A stretch of 64,000 nt of DNA, from positions 33,092-97,091 of the forward strand of contig JAIRPV010000006.1 of the NCBI GenBank assembly GCA_031256825.1. The letters run 5' to 3'. Each line of letters opens with the position of its first letter. Within the stretch, counting starts at the first letter, position 1. A program made the position numbers and the translations under genes. The notes below the pieces were generated by a model that saw only the letters and a program-made list of their open reading frames with translations, did not search any database and had not been told where the DNA came from. Below are positions 23,838 to 31,277 of this stretch, in pieces. This stretch comes from Oscillospiraceae bacterium (GTDB taxonomy: Bacteria > Bacillota > Clostridia > Oscillospirales > Acutalibacteraceae).

Positions 23838-23892
23838 CAGAAGGCAAGCAGGCAAGTCCTTGATACACAAGGCTTGCCCGCTTGCCTTTTTG
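23838..23892 (+). terminator. tRNA-Leu terminator
   Basis: A long stem, AAGGCAAGC-x-GGCAAG paired with CTTGCC-x-GCTTGCCTT, is topped by CCTTGATACACAAGG and followed by TTTTT. The apical TTG-ATACA-CAA resembles that of the tRNA-Ser terminator. Confidence 0.85.
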
Positions 23893-23989
23893 CCAAAAAG
23901 GACAAACCAGACAGCCCCTGGCAGCAAAACAGCGCTTGACTTTCCGTGAAATTTCGCGGGGTCAAGCGTCTATTTACCTCACGTCTAAT

Positions 23990-24088
23990 CATACCTATGG
24001 CAGCGGGATTCCGGCGATTGTGCCGCAGGACTTGTTCGATAAAGTTCAGGCGCGGTTGGAGAAAAACCGCAAAGCGCCCGCGCGGTAC
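23990..24088 (+). pseudogene. Serine recombinase remnant
   Basis: About 33 codons read YGSGIPAIVPQDLFDKVQ then RLEKNRKAPAR, the hallmark of the recombinase domain of large serine recombinases (GIPAIVxxxLFxxVQxRL). Neither the catalytic domain nor the zinc ribbon is present. Homology stops abruptly at about 24088, where unrelated DNA read on the other strand begins. It starts 158 nt after tRNA-Leu, and its residues differ from the intact recombinase at 21444, so it derives from a second element. Confidence 0.75.
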
Positions 24089-24218
24089 CCCTTTCCCACA
24101 ACAATCGCATCCGCCGCAGCCATGCATGCCTTAAGCCAACCCTCAAACAAATCCGCTCCGCCTGCGAGCAACCAATCTTCGCTGGCATTTTCCCCTCCCA
24201 ATGCACGGAAAAATTCGG

Positions 24219-24326
24219 TCATATACTCAAAAAACAGGGCGTAGGCGTAAATTCCAAACGTTCGGCCAGCTCGGTCACGCTCATTTTGCGTTTGGCCAGC
24301 ATGACATCCACATTTACGACAATCAT
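24219..24326 (-). pseudogene. Truncated XRE/YozG-type regulator
   Basis: The ATG at 24326 overlaps the upstream DUF2975 stop in ATGA. The first 24 residues (MIVVNVDVMLAKRKMSVTEL then AERL) match the start of small Cro/C1-type regulators that normally reach about 65-75 aa. The frame then turns into EFTPTPCFLSI and stops at residue 35, with the rest of the helix-turn-helix lost. The adjoining minus-strand DNA to about 24090 is open in another frame (GIYAYALFFEYMTEFF..., DWLLAGGADLFEGW...) without a start; I do not recognise it. A rearrangement breakpoint near 24250 is likely. Confidence 0.7.
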
Positions 24327-24802
24327 AGCGTCCCCTCGCTTTCCTCCTGAAGCACGGCGGCCTTGGTCAGATAGCGCGACAGCACCGCCGCCAGTACGCC
24401 GAGTGCGAAGGCGGAGATATCACCAATGACGCACATGAGCAATACGCCGGGATGATTCATGTTCAACAGAAGCAGCACGACATTTCCGACAAATACGAAT
24501 GCAGCGTCAGCCATCAGCAGAAAACCGCCAGTTTTTACCCATTTCGCTGTTTTCATAGTGAGCACAGTCTCATGGATGACCGCGCCAGCCACCTTCCAGA
24601 TGTAAACGAGAATAGCAAAGCAAGGAAGAGAAAACGCCCACGCGAAAATCAGCCACGGCCAGTACCACCCTTCACATTCTGGGTTAGCCGCGATCATGTC
24701 CTGCCCCCAAACAGGAATGACATACAAGCAGAGGAACAAACCGCATATCGCGGCGGTAATGGTAGAAACACGCATAAGATTTCCCAAGGTTTTGGATGAC
24801 AT
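24323..24802 (-). CDS. DUF2975 four-helix membrane protein
   Basis: 159 aa, AAAGGAG upstream. Four hydrophobic helices at about 10-32, 48-70, 92-115 and 120-145, with a short polar tail. Layout and length match DUF2975 proteins, which are usually followed by a small XRE regulator with an overlapping start. Here the ATGA overlap is preserved but the regulator is truncated. The biochemical function is unknown; in known pairs the regulator partner implies autoregulation, which is probably lost here. Confidence 0.8.
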   Translation of the reverse strand: MSSKTLGNLMRVSTITAAICGLFLCLYVIPVWGQDMIAANPECEGWYWPWLIFAWAFSLPCFAILVYIWKVAGAVIHETVLTMKTAKWVKTGGFLLMADAAFVFVGNVVLLLLNMNHPGVLLMCVIGDISAFALGVLAAVLSRYLTKAAVLQEESEGTL

Positions 24803-24832
24803 AGAGACACTCCTTTCGAATGAGCTGCTAAC

Positions 24833-24862
24833 AGTATATCATAGTCCGAAAGAAAATTGCAA
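24833..24862 (-). promoter_or_regulatory. Promoter of the DUF2975 gene
   Basis: TTGCAA (24857-24862), an 18-nt spacer and TATACT (24833-24838) with TGA directly upstream, an extended -10. Start about 24826, leader about 24 nt. Confidence 0.65.
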
Positions 24863-24869
24863 GAATTAT

Positions 24870-25130
24870 TTATTGCAATACAGTAATTATTTTTTCTACA
24901 GAGGAATAAAAACAGCCCGCCTCATATGAAGCAGTTGCGGTAGTAGGTGATGGTATCGGGGGCAACATTAGCGAATACGCAATTTTTCCATAATATCCCT
25001 CAAAATATATTCAGGCAGACAGAAATAATTACAGTTTTTCCATTTTGACACCCACACGATTTGCCGAAAACCCCGAAAAATCGTGTGGCTTTGCTTGCCA
25101 TAATCCTTGTACGGCTTGTTTATGTCGAGC
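24870..25130. other. AT-richer gap with one hairpin, no assignable gene
   Basis: This stretch is clearly more AT-rich than its surroundings. It contains an 11-bp inverted repeat, CCACACGATTT (25052-25062) / AAATCGTGTGG (25078-25088). Short minus-strand reading frames end at about 24905 and 24968 but lack starts and recognisable domains. It looks like degraded mobile DNA between the DUF2975 gene and tRNA-Ser. Confidence 0.4.
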
Positions 25131-25136
25131 AAAGAG

Positions 25137-25182
25137 AAAAAGTGGACAAACCATTGATATACAACGGTTTGTCCACTTTTTT
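25137..25182 (-). terminator. tRNA-Ser terminator (bidirectional)
   Basis: Stem AAAAAGTGGACAAACC / GGTTTGTCCACTTTTT around ATTGATATACAAC. Both strands end in T-runs. It lies 7 nt after the 3' CCA of tRNA-Ser on the minus strand. Confidence 0.9.
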
Positions 25183-25188
25183 CGTGAA

Positions 25189-25280
25189 TGGCGGAGAGCA
25201 TGGGATTCGAACCCACGAACGGTTTGAGGCCGTTACACGATTTCCAGTCGTGCTCCTTCGACCAACTCGGACAACTCTCC
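25189..25280 (-). tRNA. tRNA-Ser (anticodon GGA)
   Basis: 92 nt including the encoded CCA. The acceptor GGAGAGT pairs with GCTCTCC (one G-T). The anticodon stem CGACT is followed by the anticodon GGA, which reads UCC/UCU. A long variable arm rich in GC (ACGGCCTCAAACCGTTC) is typical of serine tRNAs, and the T loop contains GGTTCGAATCC. Confidence 0.96.
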
Positions 25281-25296
25281 ATTTGCCAACGCAAGT

Positions 25297-25325
25297 ATTA
25301 TATCAGATTTCGGGCAGGAATGCAA
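25297..25325 (-). promoter_or_regulatory. Promoter of tRNA-Ser
   Basis: TTGCAT (25320-25325), 17 nt, TATAAT (25297-25302) preceded by TGA (extended -10). Start about 10 nt before the tRNA 5' end. Confidence 0.85.
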
Positions 25326-25361
25326 GCTTTTTTTGCCGGCCTTCTTCTTTGTTGAAAAGAT

Positions 25362-26231
25362 TCACAGTGCAGGGATGCCAAAAAAATTCGCCCCGTTCTC
25401 CCAGAAAAACTTCCGTCGAATCTCTTCGCTGAACCCAAGCTCGGCCAGTTCCTCGTCCAGGGCGGGCATTTTTTCGATTCCCGCCAGGCTCGGGTGCAGC
25501 GTGCAGCCGTCGAAGTCGCTACCAAGCGCCGCGCGGTCCGCCCCTCCCAGCGCAATGATGTGCCGCAAATGCCGGGCCGCGTCCGCCGCCGCGCCCGCGC
25601 CGCCCAAAAATTCCGGATAAAGGGCCAGGCCAATCAGCCCCCCTGCGGCAATGACAGCCTCAATCTGCGCGTCGCTCAGGTTCCGCCCGTGCGGTTGCAG
25701 CGCCGCGCAGCACGAATGCGACGCAACCATGCGGCCGCCCATGCCCGCCACGTCCCAGAACCCCGCTTCGTTTAAGTGCGACACATCCGGAACCATTCCC
25801 AGCTCCCACATGCGCCGCACGCACAACTTCCCGAATTCTGTCAGCCCGCGTTCGGGATCGCAGCGCGCGCCAAAGCCCAGCTCATTCGCGCCATTCCACG
25901 TCAGCGTAACAAGCCTGACCCCGCGCCGCGCCAGTTCCTCCAGCCGCGATAAATCGCCATTGAGCGCGTTCGCGTTTTCCAGCGCTAATATGGGCGTGCA
26001 GTGGCGCGCCAACTCCTCCCGCTGCGCATCGTAAAAATCCAGCGTCCTGTCGCATTCATTGGCGGCGTCCCGCCCGCGCAGCGTATCCGGCACAAAAACG
26101 GCAAACACCTGCGCCCATTCCTCCAGGCAAGCCGCCCGCTCCAGCGAAATATGCCCCGTGGCACGGGCAATCCCCTCCCCTTTTTTTCTGCATTCGGTCA
26201 GCGTGTCGCAGTGCAAATCGCAAAGTTTCAT
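25362..26231 (-). CDS. Membrane dipeptidase family protein (peptidase M19)
   Basis: 289 aa, AAAGGGCG upstream. The dinuclear zinc motif appears at the start as CDLHCDT (His7, Asp9). Further signatures are the Glu in LALENANAL, DVSHLNEAGFWDV, ASHSCCAAL, HGRNLSD and GSDFDG near the end. The length is a little short of typical bacterial M19 enzymes (about 310-350 aa). They cleave dipeptides, including those with a C-terminal D-residue. No signal peptide, so it is cytoplasmic despite the family name. Divergent from the membrane protein at 26397. Confidence 0.93.
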   Translation of the reverse strand: MKLCDLHCDTLTECRKKGEGIARATGHISLERAACLEEWAQVFAVFVPDTLRGRDAANECDRTLDFYDAQREELARHCTPILALENANALNGDLSRLEELARRGVRLVTLTWNGANELGFGARCDPERGLTEFGKLCVRRMWELGMVPDVSHLNEAGFWDVAGMGGRMVASHSCCAALQPHGRNLSDAQIEAVIAAGGLIGLALYPEFLGGAGAAADAARHLRHIIALGGADRAALGSDFDGCTLHPSLAGIEKMPALDEELAELGFSEEIRRKFFWENGANFFGIPAL

Positions 26232-26360
26232 AGCGAAGCGCCCTTTCTTTGGCGGTCAGCGAAGATGTTTCCGCAAGCACCCAGAGCGTCTTCGACGCCG
26301 CCCGCCGCACTCGCGCGGGGCTGCGGCTCCGCCTCTTTTGTGCATTCACGGATATTTTTC

Positions 26361-26389
26361 TTGCTTTTTTCCGCAATTGCGGTTATAAT
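26361..26389 (+). promoter_or_regulatory. Promoter with a palindrome in its spacer
   Basis: TTGCTT (26361-26366), 17 nt, TATAAT (26384-26389). The spacer contains the perfect 12-nt palindrome CCGCAATTGCGG at 26371-26382. The next gene's ATG begins 7 nt after the -10 box, so the transcript would have no leader. Confidence 0.65.
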
Positions 26390-26396
26390 ACATCCT

Positions 26397-27335
26397 ATGA
26401 AAGAAAAATTTATTTTTGCCCCAAAAAAAGAAAATTGGCCCCTTTATCTCGGCAGCGCGCTGCGGCTGATTTCCCTGCTGCTGGCGCTGCGTGTGGTGGA
26501 GCCGTTTTCGCCTGTCATGATCGCCGGGCTGCTTGTGCTGTGGATTCCCATGGAAGCCGCGCGGTTGCCCATTGCGGGCCTTTCGGTGATCATTTTGCAA
26601 GATATCGCGGCGCGGCACAGAACCGCCGAAGGCCTGCTCGCTTCCGCCGTATATCTCGCGCTGGCGCTGGAGTTGCTGCTTCTGTTCCTTGCCCGCAAAA
26701 AAAACGAAGGCCTCGAGCGCTTCTGCGAAAAATCGCGGCCGCCGCAGGCGCTTTACCCGGCGCTGTGCGCAGGCACAGCGGTTTTAATGACGTTTTACCA
26801 GGGCAGCGGCTACTTTGCCGTGGGCGCGCACGGCGCGGGCCTGGCCGCCCTGCTGCGCAGCTATCGCAACCTGGGGTTCCATCCCAACTGGCGCACCGTG
26901 CTCTATTCCACGATTATGCTCGTGATCTTAATCGCCTGGCCGCGCAAGTTTAAGCGCCTCTCAAAGGCCCTGCCCGCCGGGTTTGTCGGCATTGTTGCCG
27001 TAACGCTGCTCAACTTGCTGCTCAACCCCAACCCCCTGCGCTCCACCGTGGAAGAATTCGGCGGCGCGCTGCCGCTGTTTGGCCGTTTGCCCGTCTCGGC
27101 GCTGTCCATGCTCCTGATCTACCTCGCGTGGGACGAAGTCCCTTGGGCGCGGTTGCGCGCCTGTTTGCGCGAGCATCCGGTGGAACGCGCGCTGCTGTGC
27201 GGCATCCCTGTGGCTCTGTGCTGCTTCGATCTCCTCTGGTGCCTGGCGGCGTTGGCCCTCATCTGGGACGCCTTCTGCGTTGCGCGGCTGATTGCGCAGC
27301 GCAAGTTGCCGCGCGGCGTGCCGGAAGCTGGCTAA
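26397..27335 (+). CDS. Polytopic membrane protein, SulP-like core
   Basis: 312 aa from ATG 26397; the frame is open further upstream, but those codons precede the promoter. It begins MKEKFIFAPKKENW, followed by about 9 hydrophobic helices. The central part (QGSGYFAVGAHGAG, then a W-R-x-V-L-Y segment and KALPAGFVGIVAVTLLN) resembles the core of SulP anion transporters, but it is shorter and there is no STAS domain. I call it a membrane protein with weak SulP likeness. Substrate unknown. A hairpin follows its stop. Confidence 0.75.
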   Translation: MKEKFIFAPKKENWPLYLGSALRLISLLLALRVVEPFSPVMIAGLLVLWIPMEAARLPIAGLSVIILQDIAARHRTAEGLLASAVYLALALELLLLFLARKKNEGLERFCEKSRPPQALYPALCAGTAVLMTFYQGSGYFAVGAHGAGLAALLRSYRNLGFHPNWRTVLYSTIMLVILIAWPRKFKRLSKALPAGFVGIVAVTLLNLLLNPNPLRSTVEEFGGALPLFGRLPVSALSMLLIYLAWDEVPWARLRACLREHPVERALLCGIPVALCCFDLLWCLAALALIWDAFCVARLIAQRKLPRGVPEAG

Positions 27336-27338
27336 CGA

Positions 27339-27371
27339 CGAAAGCAACCGCCTTGCGGGCGATTGCTCTCG
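27339..27371. terminator. Hairpin between convergent genes
   Basis: CGAAAGCAACCGCC / GGGCGATTGCTCTCG pair around TTGC with two mismatches. It lies 4 nt after the stop of the membrane-protein gene and 36 nt before the end of the convergent Gly-rich gene. No long T-run. Confidence 0.5.
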
Positions 27372-27406
27372 TAGCTTATTGACCTCCCAAAGGGAGAGGG
27401 GAAGGC

Positions 27407-28633
27407 TTAATAGGGGTTGCCCTGGGTGTTAATCATCGGGCCGCCCGCCGTTCCAAATCCGCTGCCGTTAATGTCGAAGTCGCCCATATAAATCATGCAG
27501 ATGGTTCCGTTGTAATACTGCGAAGCCGTTGCTTCCGCCGCTGTAGCTGCATGATTAACGGCCTGGTAACTGTTTGCGCCACCGAAAGTATTATAAAAAT
27601 AGTTGTACGCATACGAATATGGCCCACCGGTTGGAATCCCTATTGTGTATGCATAATTGGTATCTGTAGTTTTGGTTGCTAACGTTTTGCTGTTCACCAA
27701 CCGCAGATAACAAGCGCCGCTTCCGCCAGAACCGTTGTTGTCGTATCCGCCGCCGCCGCCCCAAAACCCGCCGCCGCCGCCAGCAGCCCACCCAGCTTTA
27801 GAATTTGCTCCACTTAAAAATCCCGCATCTACTGGGGTAGTTCCACCAGAGGCCCCGCCACCATTCAACGCAGCGCCGCCTCCATCGCCATTATTCCCCT
27901 GATAGCTGGCCGTATTGCCATTTCCTCTGTAGCCCCGCCATATGACACCACCGCCCTTAAACCGAGTATCTGTTGTCTGAGCACTTGTCGATGTGTAAGC
28001 AGACACCGAGTCGTCCGGTGTAAAGGGCCATATAACACTTCCTGCGCTTGCGCCCGTTGCCTTTGCACCATTTCCGCCAGCGCCGCCGCCGCCGCCCGCC
28101 GCAACCACCAAAAGATTATCTTCATTGGTTGGAAGTGTATTTGTAAACGCCAATACGGAAGCCCCGCCGCCATTGCCGCCGCCCCAAACAGCATCATTCG
28201 AACCATTATCGTTGGTGTTGCATTTTCCGCCGCCTACAGATGGATTGGCAGGTTTGAAACGATAAGCGCCGCCGCCACCTCCCACCCAGCAATAGACATC
28301 TGTCGCGGCAGAAAAGTAGCGGGCGAACATGACAACCCCGCCCGCACCGCCATCGCCAGTTTTATGGTCACTAGCAGTCGCGTTCTGTCCCCAGCGGTGC
28401 CCGCCCTGTGCGCCGCGCACAAAAATGGCCCACCAGCCCTTTTTCAGCGTTTTTTTGGTTGCGTCCTGTGCCGTGTTCAGCAGAATCAAATCTTCTTGCA
28501 ACATATACCAAGTGCTCCAGTGGGCAACGTTGGAGGTAATATATTTTGCTCTTGCCAGCGACAGCGCGGAGGTCACAACGGCAAGCATTGTGAGCAAGCT
28601 GAGCACGCGGCCAATCGGATTTCGTCTCATCAT
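27407..28633 (-). CDS. Secreted glycine-rich protein
   Basis: 408 aa, AAGGGG 5 nt before the ATG. The signal segment ends in SLARAKYITSN. Residues about 70-320 form a Gly-rich domain with runs such as VGGGGGAY, AAGGGGGAGGNG and AAGGGGGFWGGGGGYDN interleaved with hydrophobic strands (VYCWV, NLLVVAAGG). This pattern occurs in bacterial glycine-rich surface and adhesin domains and in the extracellular region of ALK-type receptors. The C-terminal 80 residues are Tyr/Asn-rich. It follows the 28652 gene by 18 nt and is probably cotranscribed. Both mature N-termini begin with a K-Y dipeptide, as in SipW-processed matrix proteins; no signal peptidase gene is nearby. Confidence 0.8.
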   Translation of the reverse strand: MMRRNPIGRVLSLLTMLAVVTSALSLARAKYITSNVAHWSTWYMLQEDLILLNTAQDATKKTLKKGWWAIFVRGAQGGHRWGQNATASDHKTGDGGAGGVVMFARYFSAATDVYCWVGGGGGAYRFKPANPSVGGGKCNTNDNGSNDAVWGGGNGGGASVLAFTNTLPTNEDNLLVVAAGGGGGAGGNGAKATGASAGSVIWPFTPDDSVSAYTSTSAQTTDTRFKGGGVIWRGYRGNGNTASYQGNNGDGGGAALNGGGASGGTTPVDAGFLSGANSKAGWAAGGGGGFWGGGGGYDNNGSGGSGACYLRLVNSKTLATKTTDTNYAYTIGIPTGGPYSYAYNYFYNTFGGANSYQAVNHAATAAEATASQYYNGTICMIYMGDFDINGSGFGTAGGPMINTQGNPY

Positions 28634-28651
28634 TCATTCCCCTTCCTAAAA

Positions 28652-29311
28652 TCAGTCCACTTGCGTGGCGGTGTAAAACAGCTTGCACTTATAAACATAG
28701 CTCCCGGCGCTCCCGGCTATCATATTGTCCCCAAAATTCAAAATCACGACGGCGCACTTCCCCGGGGCAATGCGCACCCGCCAAACGCCGCCGCCCACGT
28801 TGGTGATCGTCGCGTTTGCGTCCAGCTTGCCGCGCACATAATCTCTGCAGGCAAATGAGTAAAAATATTCGTCGGTTCGGTTAATCCCATAGCCCGCAGC
28901 GTCATTGTCCAGCCCCATGACGATGAGCGTCAGCTTGGTGCCCGTTGCCGTGGGCGCGCTGCTGCTGTAGCCGTCCACATACGTGGCCCAAATGTCAAAA
29001 TCCGCCAAAACCTCGCTCCCGTTTTCGAGCGCAAATGTCTGGTATCCGCTGGACGAAGCGCCAATATGGTTCGCCAACCCCAGATTCCAAACGCCGATTT
29101 GCCCCGTATTTGCCGCGCTGCCCGTTTCGTTCGTTCCCTGGTTGGCCCACTTCGGATCCCACTTCGCAATATACGCAGTAGCCGACCCCGTTCCGGTTGC
29201 GTAGTACTTCGACATCGCAAACGGCGTGGTCAGCAAGGTTATCACAAGGAGAATCAGGGCCGCTAATGTGACAGTATTAGACAGACCCCCCCCGTTGCCA
29301 TAATTTGTCAT
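28652..29311 (-). CDS. Secreted SKY-type protein with a G8 tract at its start
   Basis: 219 aa as it reads from ATG 29311: MTNYGNGGGLSNTV, a hydrophobic helix (about 13-30), then MSKYYATGTGSATAYIAKWD. That hydrophobic-(A/S)KY-x-GSA-x-AKW layout is common in Firmicutes secreted proteins of the TasA/camelysin type. Beta-rich remainder, no catalytic motif. The start is doubtful. Another ATG at 29318, better spaced from GGAG, is out of frame here, but one fewer G in the run of eight (29286-29293) would join it to this frame and give MGNDKLWQRGG, a more typical charged signal-peptide start. First gene of a two-gene operon with the Gly-rich protein. Confidence 0.75.
   Translation of the reverse strand: MTNYGNGGGLSNTVTLAALILLVITLLTTPFAMSKYYATGTGSATAYIAKWDPKWANQGTNETGSAANTGQIGVWNLGLANHIGASSSGYQTFALENGSEVLADFDIWATYVDGYSSSAPTATGTKLTLIVMGLDNDAAGYGINRTDEYFYSFACRDYVRGKLDANATITNVGGGVWRVRIAPGKCAVVILNFGDNMIAGSAGSYVYKCKLFYTATQVD
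29286..29293 (-). repeat. Homopolymer G8 (coding strand) at the gene start
   Basis: Eight consecutive C on the plus strand, i.e. G8 within codons 6-9 of the secreted protein. With 8 G the frame is open from the ATG at 29311; with 7 G it is open from the better-placed ATG at 29318, which otherwise meets a stop after 13 codons. Either a slippage switch or a length error. Confidence 0.6.
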
Positions 29312-29470
29312 TTCCCATTTCAGCTCCGCTTCCCTTCGTCAATATGTAATATCTGGATTTCATTATAAACCAATTTGACAGAAAATGCAAGCGGCAATGT
29401 TATACAAACATTTCGTTTTATTGACTTCACTTTTTGTTGCATTTGACGGTTTCCGCCTCAAAAATTCTGC

Positions 29471-29499
29471 TTGCGCAGCCCGCCCCTCTGTGGTATAAT
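29471..29499 (+). promoter_or_regulatory. Promoter of the UPF0210 gene
   Basis: TTGCGC (29471-29476), 17 nt, TATAAT (29494-29499) preceded by TGG (extended -10). The 5' leader is about 40 nt. Confidence 0.7.
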
Positions 29500-29546
29500 A
29501 GGTACCTGACAGGCAGCCACTTTTATCATCAGATAGGGGAAACAAC

Positions 29547-30911
29547 ATGATTTCACGCGTCGAAATCCAGGAAACCAATCGCATGATAGCCGAGGCAAAC
29601 CTCGACGTGCGCACCATCACCATGGGCGTCGGCCTGCTCGACTGCGCCGCCGAATCGCTGCCGCGCTTTTGCGAAAAAATCTACGAAAAAATCACCCGCA
29701 GCGCGGCGCGTCTTGTGCAAACCGGCGACGATATCGCGCTGCAATTCGGCGTGCCAATCGTCAACAAGCGCATTGCCGTTACGCCCATCGCGCAGGCCGC
29801 GGCCGCTCTGCGCGCCGGCGAAGAAGGCTATGTGGAAATCGCGCGCACGCTGGATCGCGCGGCGCGCAACGTGGGCGTGAACTTCATCGGCGGCTTCAGC
29901 GCTCTGGTGCAAAAGGGTTCGACCGAAAGCGATCGCGCGCTTCAGCATGCGATCCCCCGCGCCCTGGCCGAAACCGAGCGCGTATGCGCCAGCGTCAACG
30001 TCGGCTCTTCGCGCGCGGGCATCAACATGAACGCCGTGGCGCGCATGGGGCAAATCATCAAAGAAGCCGCGGAATTGACAAAAGATCATGGCTCCATGGC
30101 ATGCGCGAAGCTGGTGGTCTTCTGCAACGCCGTGGAAGACAACCCCTTTATGGCCGGGGCCTTCCATGGCGCGGGCGAGCGCGATCTGGTCGTCAACGTG
30201 GGGGTCAGCGGCCCCGGCGTGGTGAAGCGCGCGCTGGAAGAAGTGCGCGGCGCGGATTTTGAAACGGTTTGCGAAACCGTAAAGCGCACGGCATTTAAGA
30301 TCACCCGCGTGGGGCAGCTGGTGGCCCTTGAAGCCGCAAAGCGGCTGGGCGTGCCTTTTGGGATCATCGATCTTTCGCTGGCCCCAACGCCCGCCGTGGG
30401 CGACAGCATTGCCGAAATTTTTGAGGAGCTGGGTCTCGAACGCGCGGGCGCGCCGGGCACAACCGCCGCCCTTGCGCTGCTCAACGACAACGTGAAAAAG
30501 GGCGGCGTAATGGCCTCGAGCTACGTGGGGGGCCTCAGCGGCGCGTTTATCCCCGTCAGCGAAGATCACGGCATGATCGAAGCCGCGCAGTGCGGCGCGC
30601 TGACGCTGGAAAAGCTCGAAGCCATGACCTGCGTCTGTTCCGTTGGGCTGGACATGATCGCGGTGCCGGGCGACACCCCGGCCAGCACCATCTCGGGTAT
30701 CATCGCGGACGAAATGGCCATCGGCATGGTCAACCACAAAACAACCGCCGTGCGGATCATCCCTGCCGCGGGCCGCAAGGTGGGCGATGTGGTGGAATTC
30801 GGCGGCTTGCTCGGCTCTGCTCCGGTGATGCCCGTCAACCGTTTTTCCTGCGAGGCGTTCATCGCCCGCGGCGGCCGCGTGCCCCCGCCGGTGCATTCGT
30901 TTCGGAACTGA
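29547..30911 (+). CDS. UPF0210 / DUF711 family protein
   Basis: 454 aa, AGGGGAAAC before the ATG. The length and conserved blocks fit UPF0210: [68 protein letters not shown], and [15 protein letters not shown] toward the end. Structures of this family show a pyruvate-formate-lyase-like barrel, but no glycyl-radical motif is present and the function is not established. In many Firmicutes it follows a small ACT-domain gene; that partner is absent here. Its own promoter and a strong terminator make it monocistronic. Confidence 0.93.
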   Translation: MISRVEIQETNRMIAEANLDVRTITMGVGLLDCAAESLPRFCEKIYEKITRSAARLVQTGDDIALQFGVPIVNKRIAVTPIAQAAAALRAGEEGYVEIARTLDRAARNVGVNFIGGFSALVQKGSTESDRALQHAIPRALAETERVCASVNVGSSRAGINMNAVARMGQIIKEAAELTKDHGSMACAKLVVFCNAVEDNPFMAGAFHGAGERDLVVNVGVSGPGVVKRALEEVRGADFETVCETVKRTAFKITRVGQLVALEAAKRLGVPFGIIDLSLAPTPAVGDSIAEIFEELGLERAGAPGTTAALALLNDNVKKGGVMASSYVGGLSGAFIPVSEDHGMIEAAQCGALTLEKLEAMTCVCSVGLDMIAVPGDTPASTISGIIADEMAIGMVNHKTTAVRIIPAAGRKVGDVVEFGGLLGSAPVMPVNRFSCEAFIARGGRVPPPVHSFRN

Positions 30912-30920
30912 AAAAACACA

Positions 30921-30951
30921 AAAAGAGGGCGTTGCACGAACGCCCTCTTTT
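30921..30951. terminator. Strong bidirectional terminator
   Basis: A perfect 13-bp stem, AAAAGAGGGCGTT / AACGCCCTCTTTT, with a 5-nt loop, 9 nt after the UPF0210 stop and 5 nt before the end of the convergent sigma-operon. T-runs on both strands. Confidence 0.92.
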
Positions 30952-30956
30952 GTTCG

Positions 30957-31277
30957 CTATATTATCGGCCCGAGCCGCTCCAGCAATGCCGGCAGCCGCT
31001 CCAGCGCAAACTGCGCCGCCGCTAGGCCGCAGGCCAGGAACAGCGTCAGGAACAACAGCACCACCGACGCCGCATCCACTTTCATAGGCTGCCCTTCTTT
31101 GCGGGGCAGCAGCGCCGCCAGCAAAACTTCAACCCCCAGCAAAATCAGCACAACGGGCCAAAATTGCAGCACGCGGATATAATCGAACCAGGGCAGCGCC
31201 AGCCGCAGCAGGAACAGCACTCCGAACAGAACCAGCGAAACCCCCAGCGTCAGCACGCCGATTTTTTTACCCCTCAT
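30957..31277 (-). CDS. Small LiaI/DUF5668-like membrane protein
   Basis: 106 aa. Three hydrophobic helices: 8-30, 38-60 (FWPVVLILLGVEVLLAALLP) and 70-92. The FWPxxLILLG motif is characteristic of the LiaI/LiaF-type transmembrane domain found in envelope-stress operons. The ATG overlaps the stop of the preceding gene by 11 nt. Last gene of the sigma/anti-sigma operon, which supports an envelope-linked role. Confidence 0.75.
   Translation of the reverse strand: MRGKKIGVLTLGVSLVLFGVLFLLRLALPWFDYIRVLQFWPVVLILLGVEVLLAALLPRKEGQPMKVDAASVVLLFLTLFLACGLAAAQFALERLPALLERLGPII

Noticed and set aside
23752..23949. A short protein MAELADALDSGSSRGNS over tRNA-Leu
   Set aside because: This is the well-known false ORF produced by translating tRNA-Leu.
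24905..24990. A minus-strand stub reading NVAPDTITYYRNCF as a transposase end
   Set aside because: Too short and without any catalytic motif; I could not assign it to a family.
25061..25432. A plus-strand frame containing GEHGIRTHERF
   Set aside because: It is the antisense reading of tRNA-Ser, another recurrent false ORF.
29553..30896. A 447-codon minus-strand frame
   Set aside because: Antisense to UPF0210, which has a promoter, ribosome binding site and clear family blocks.
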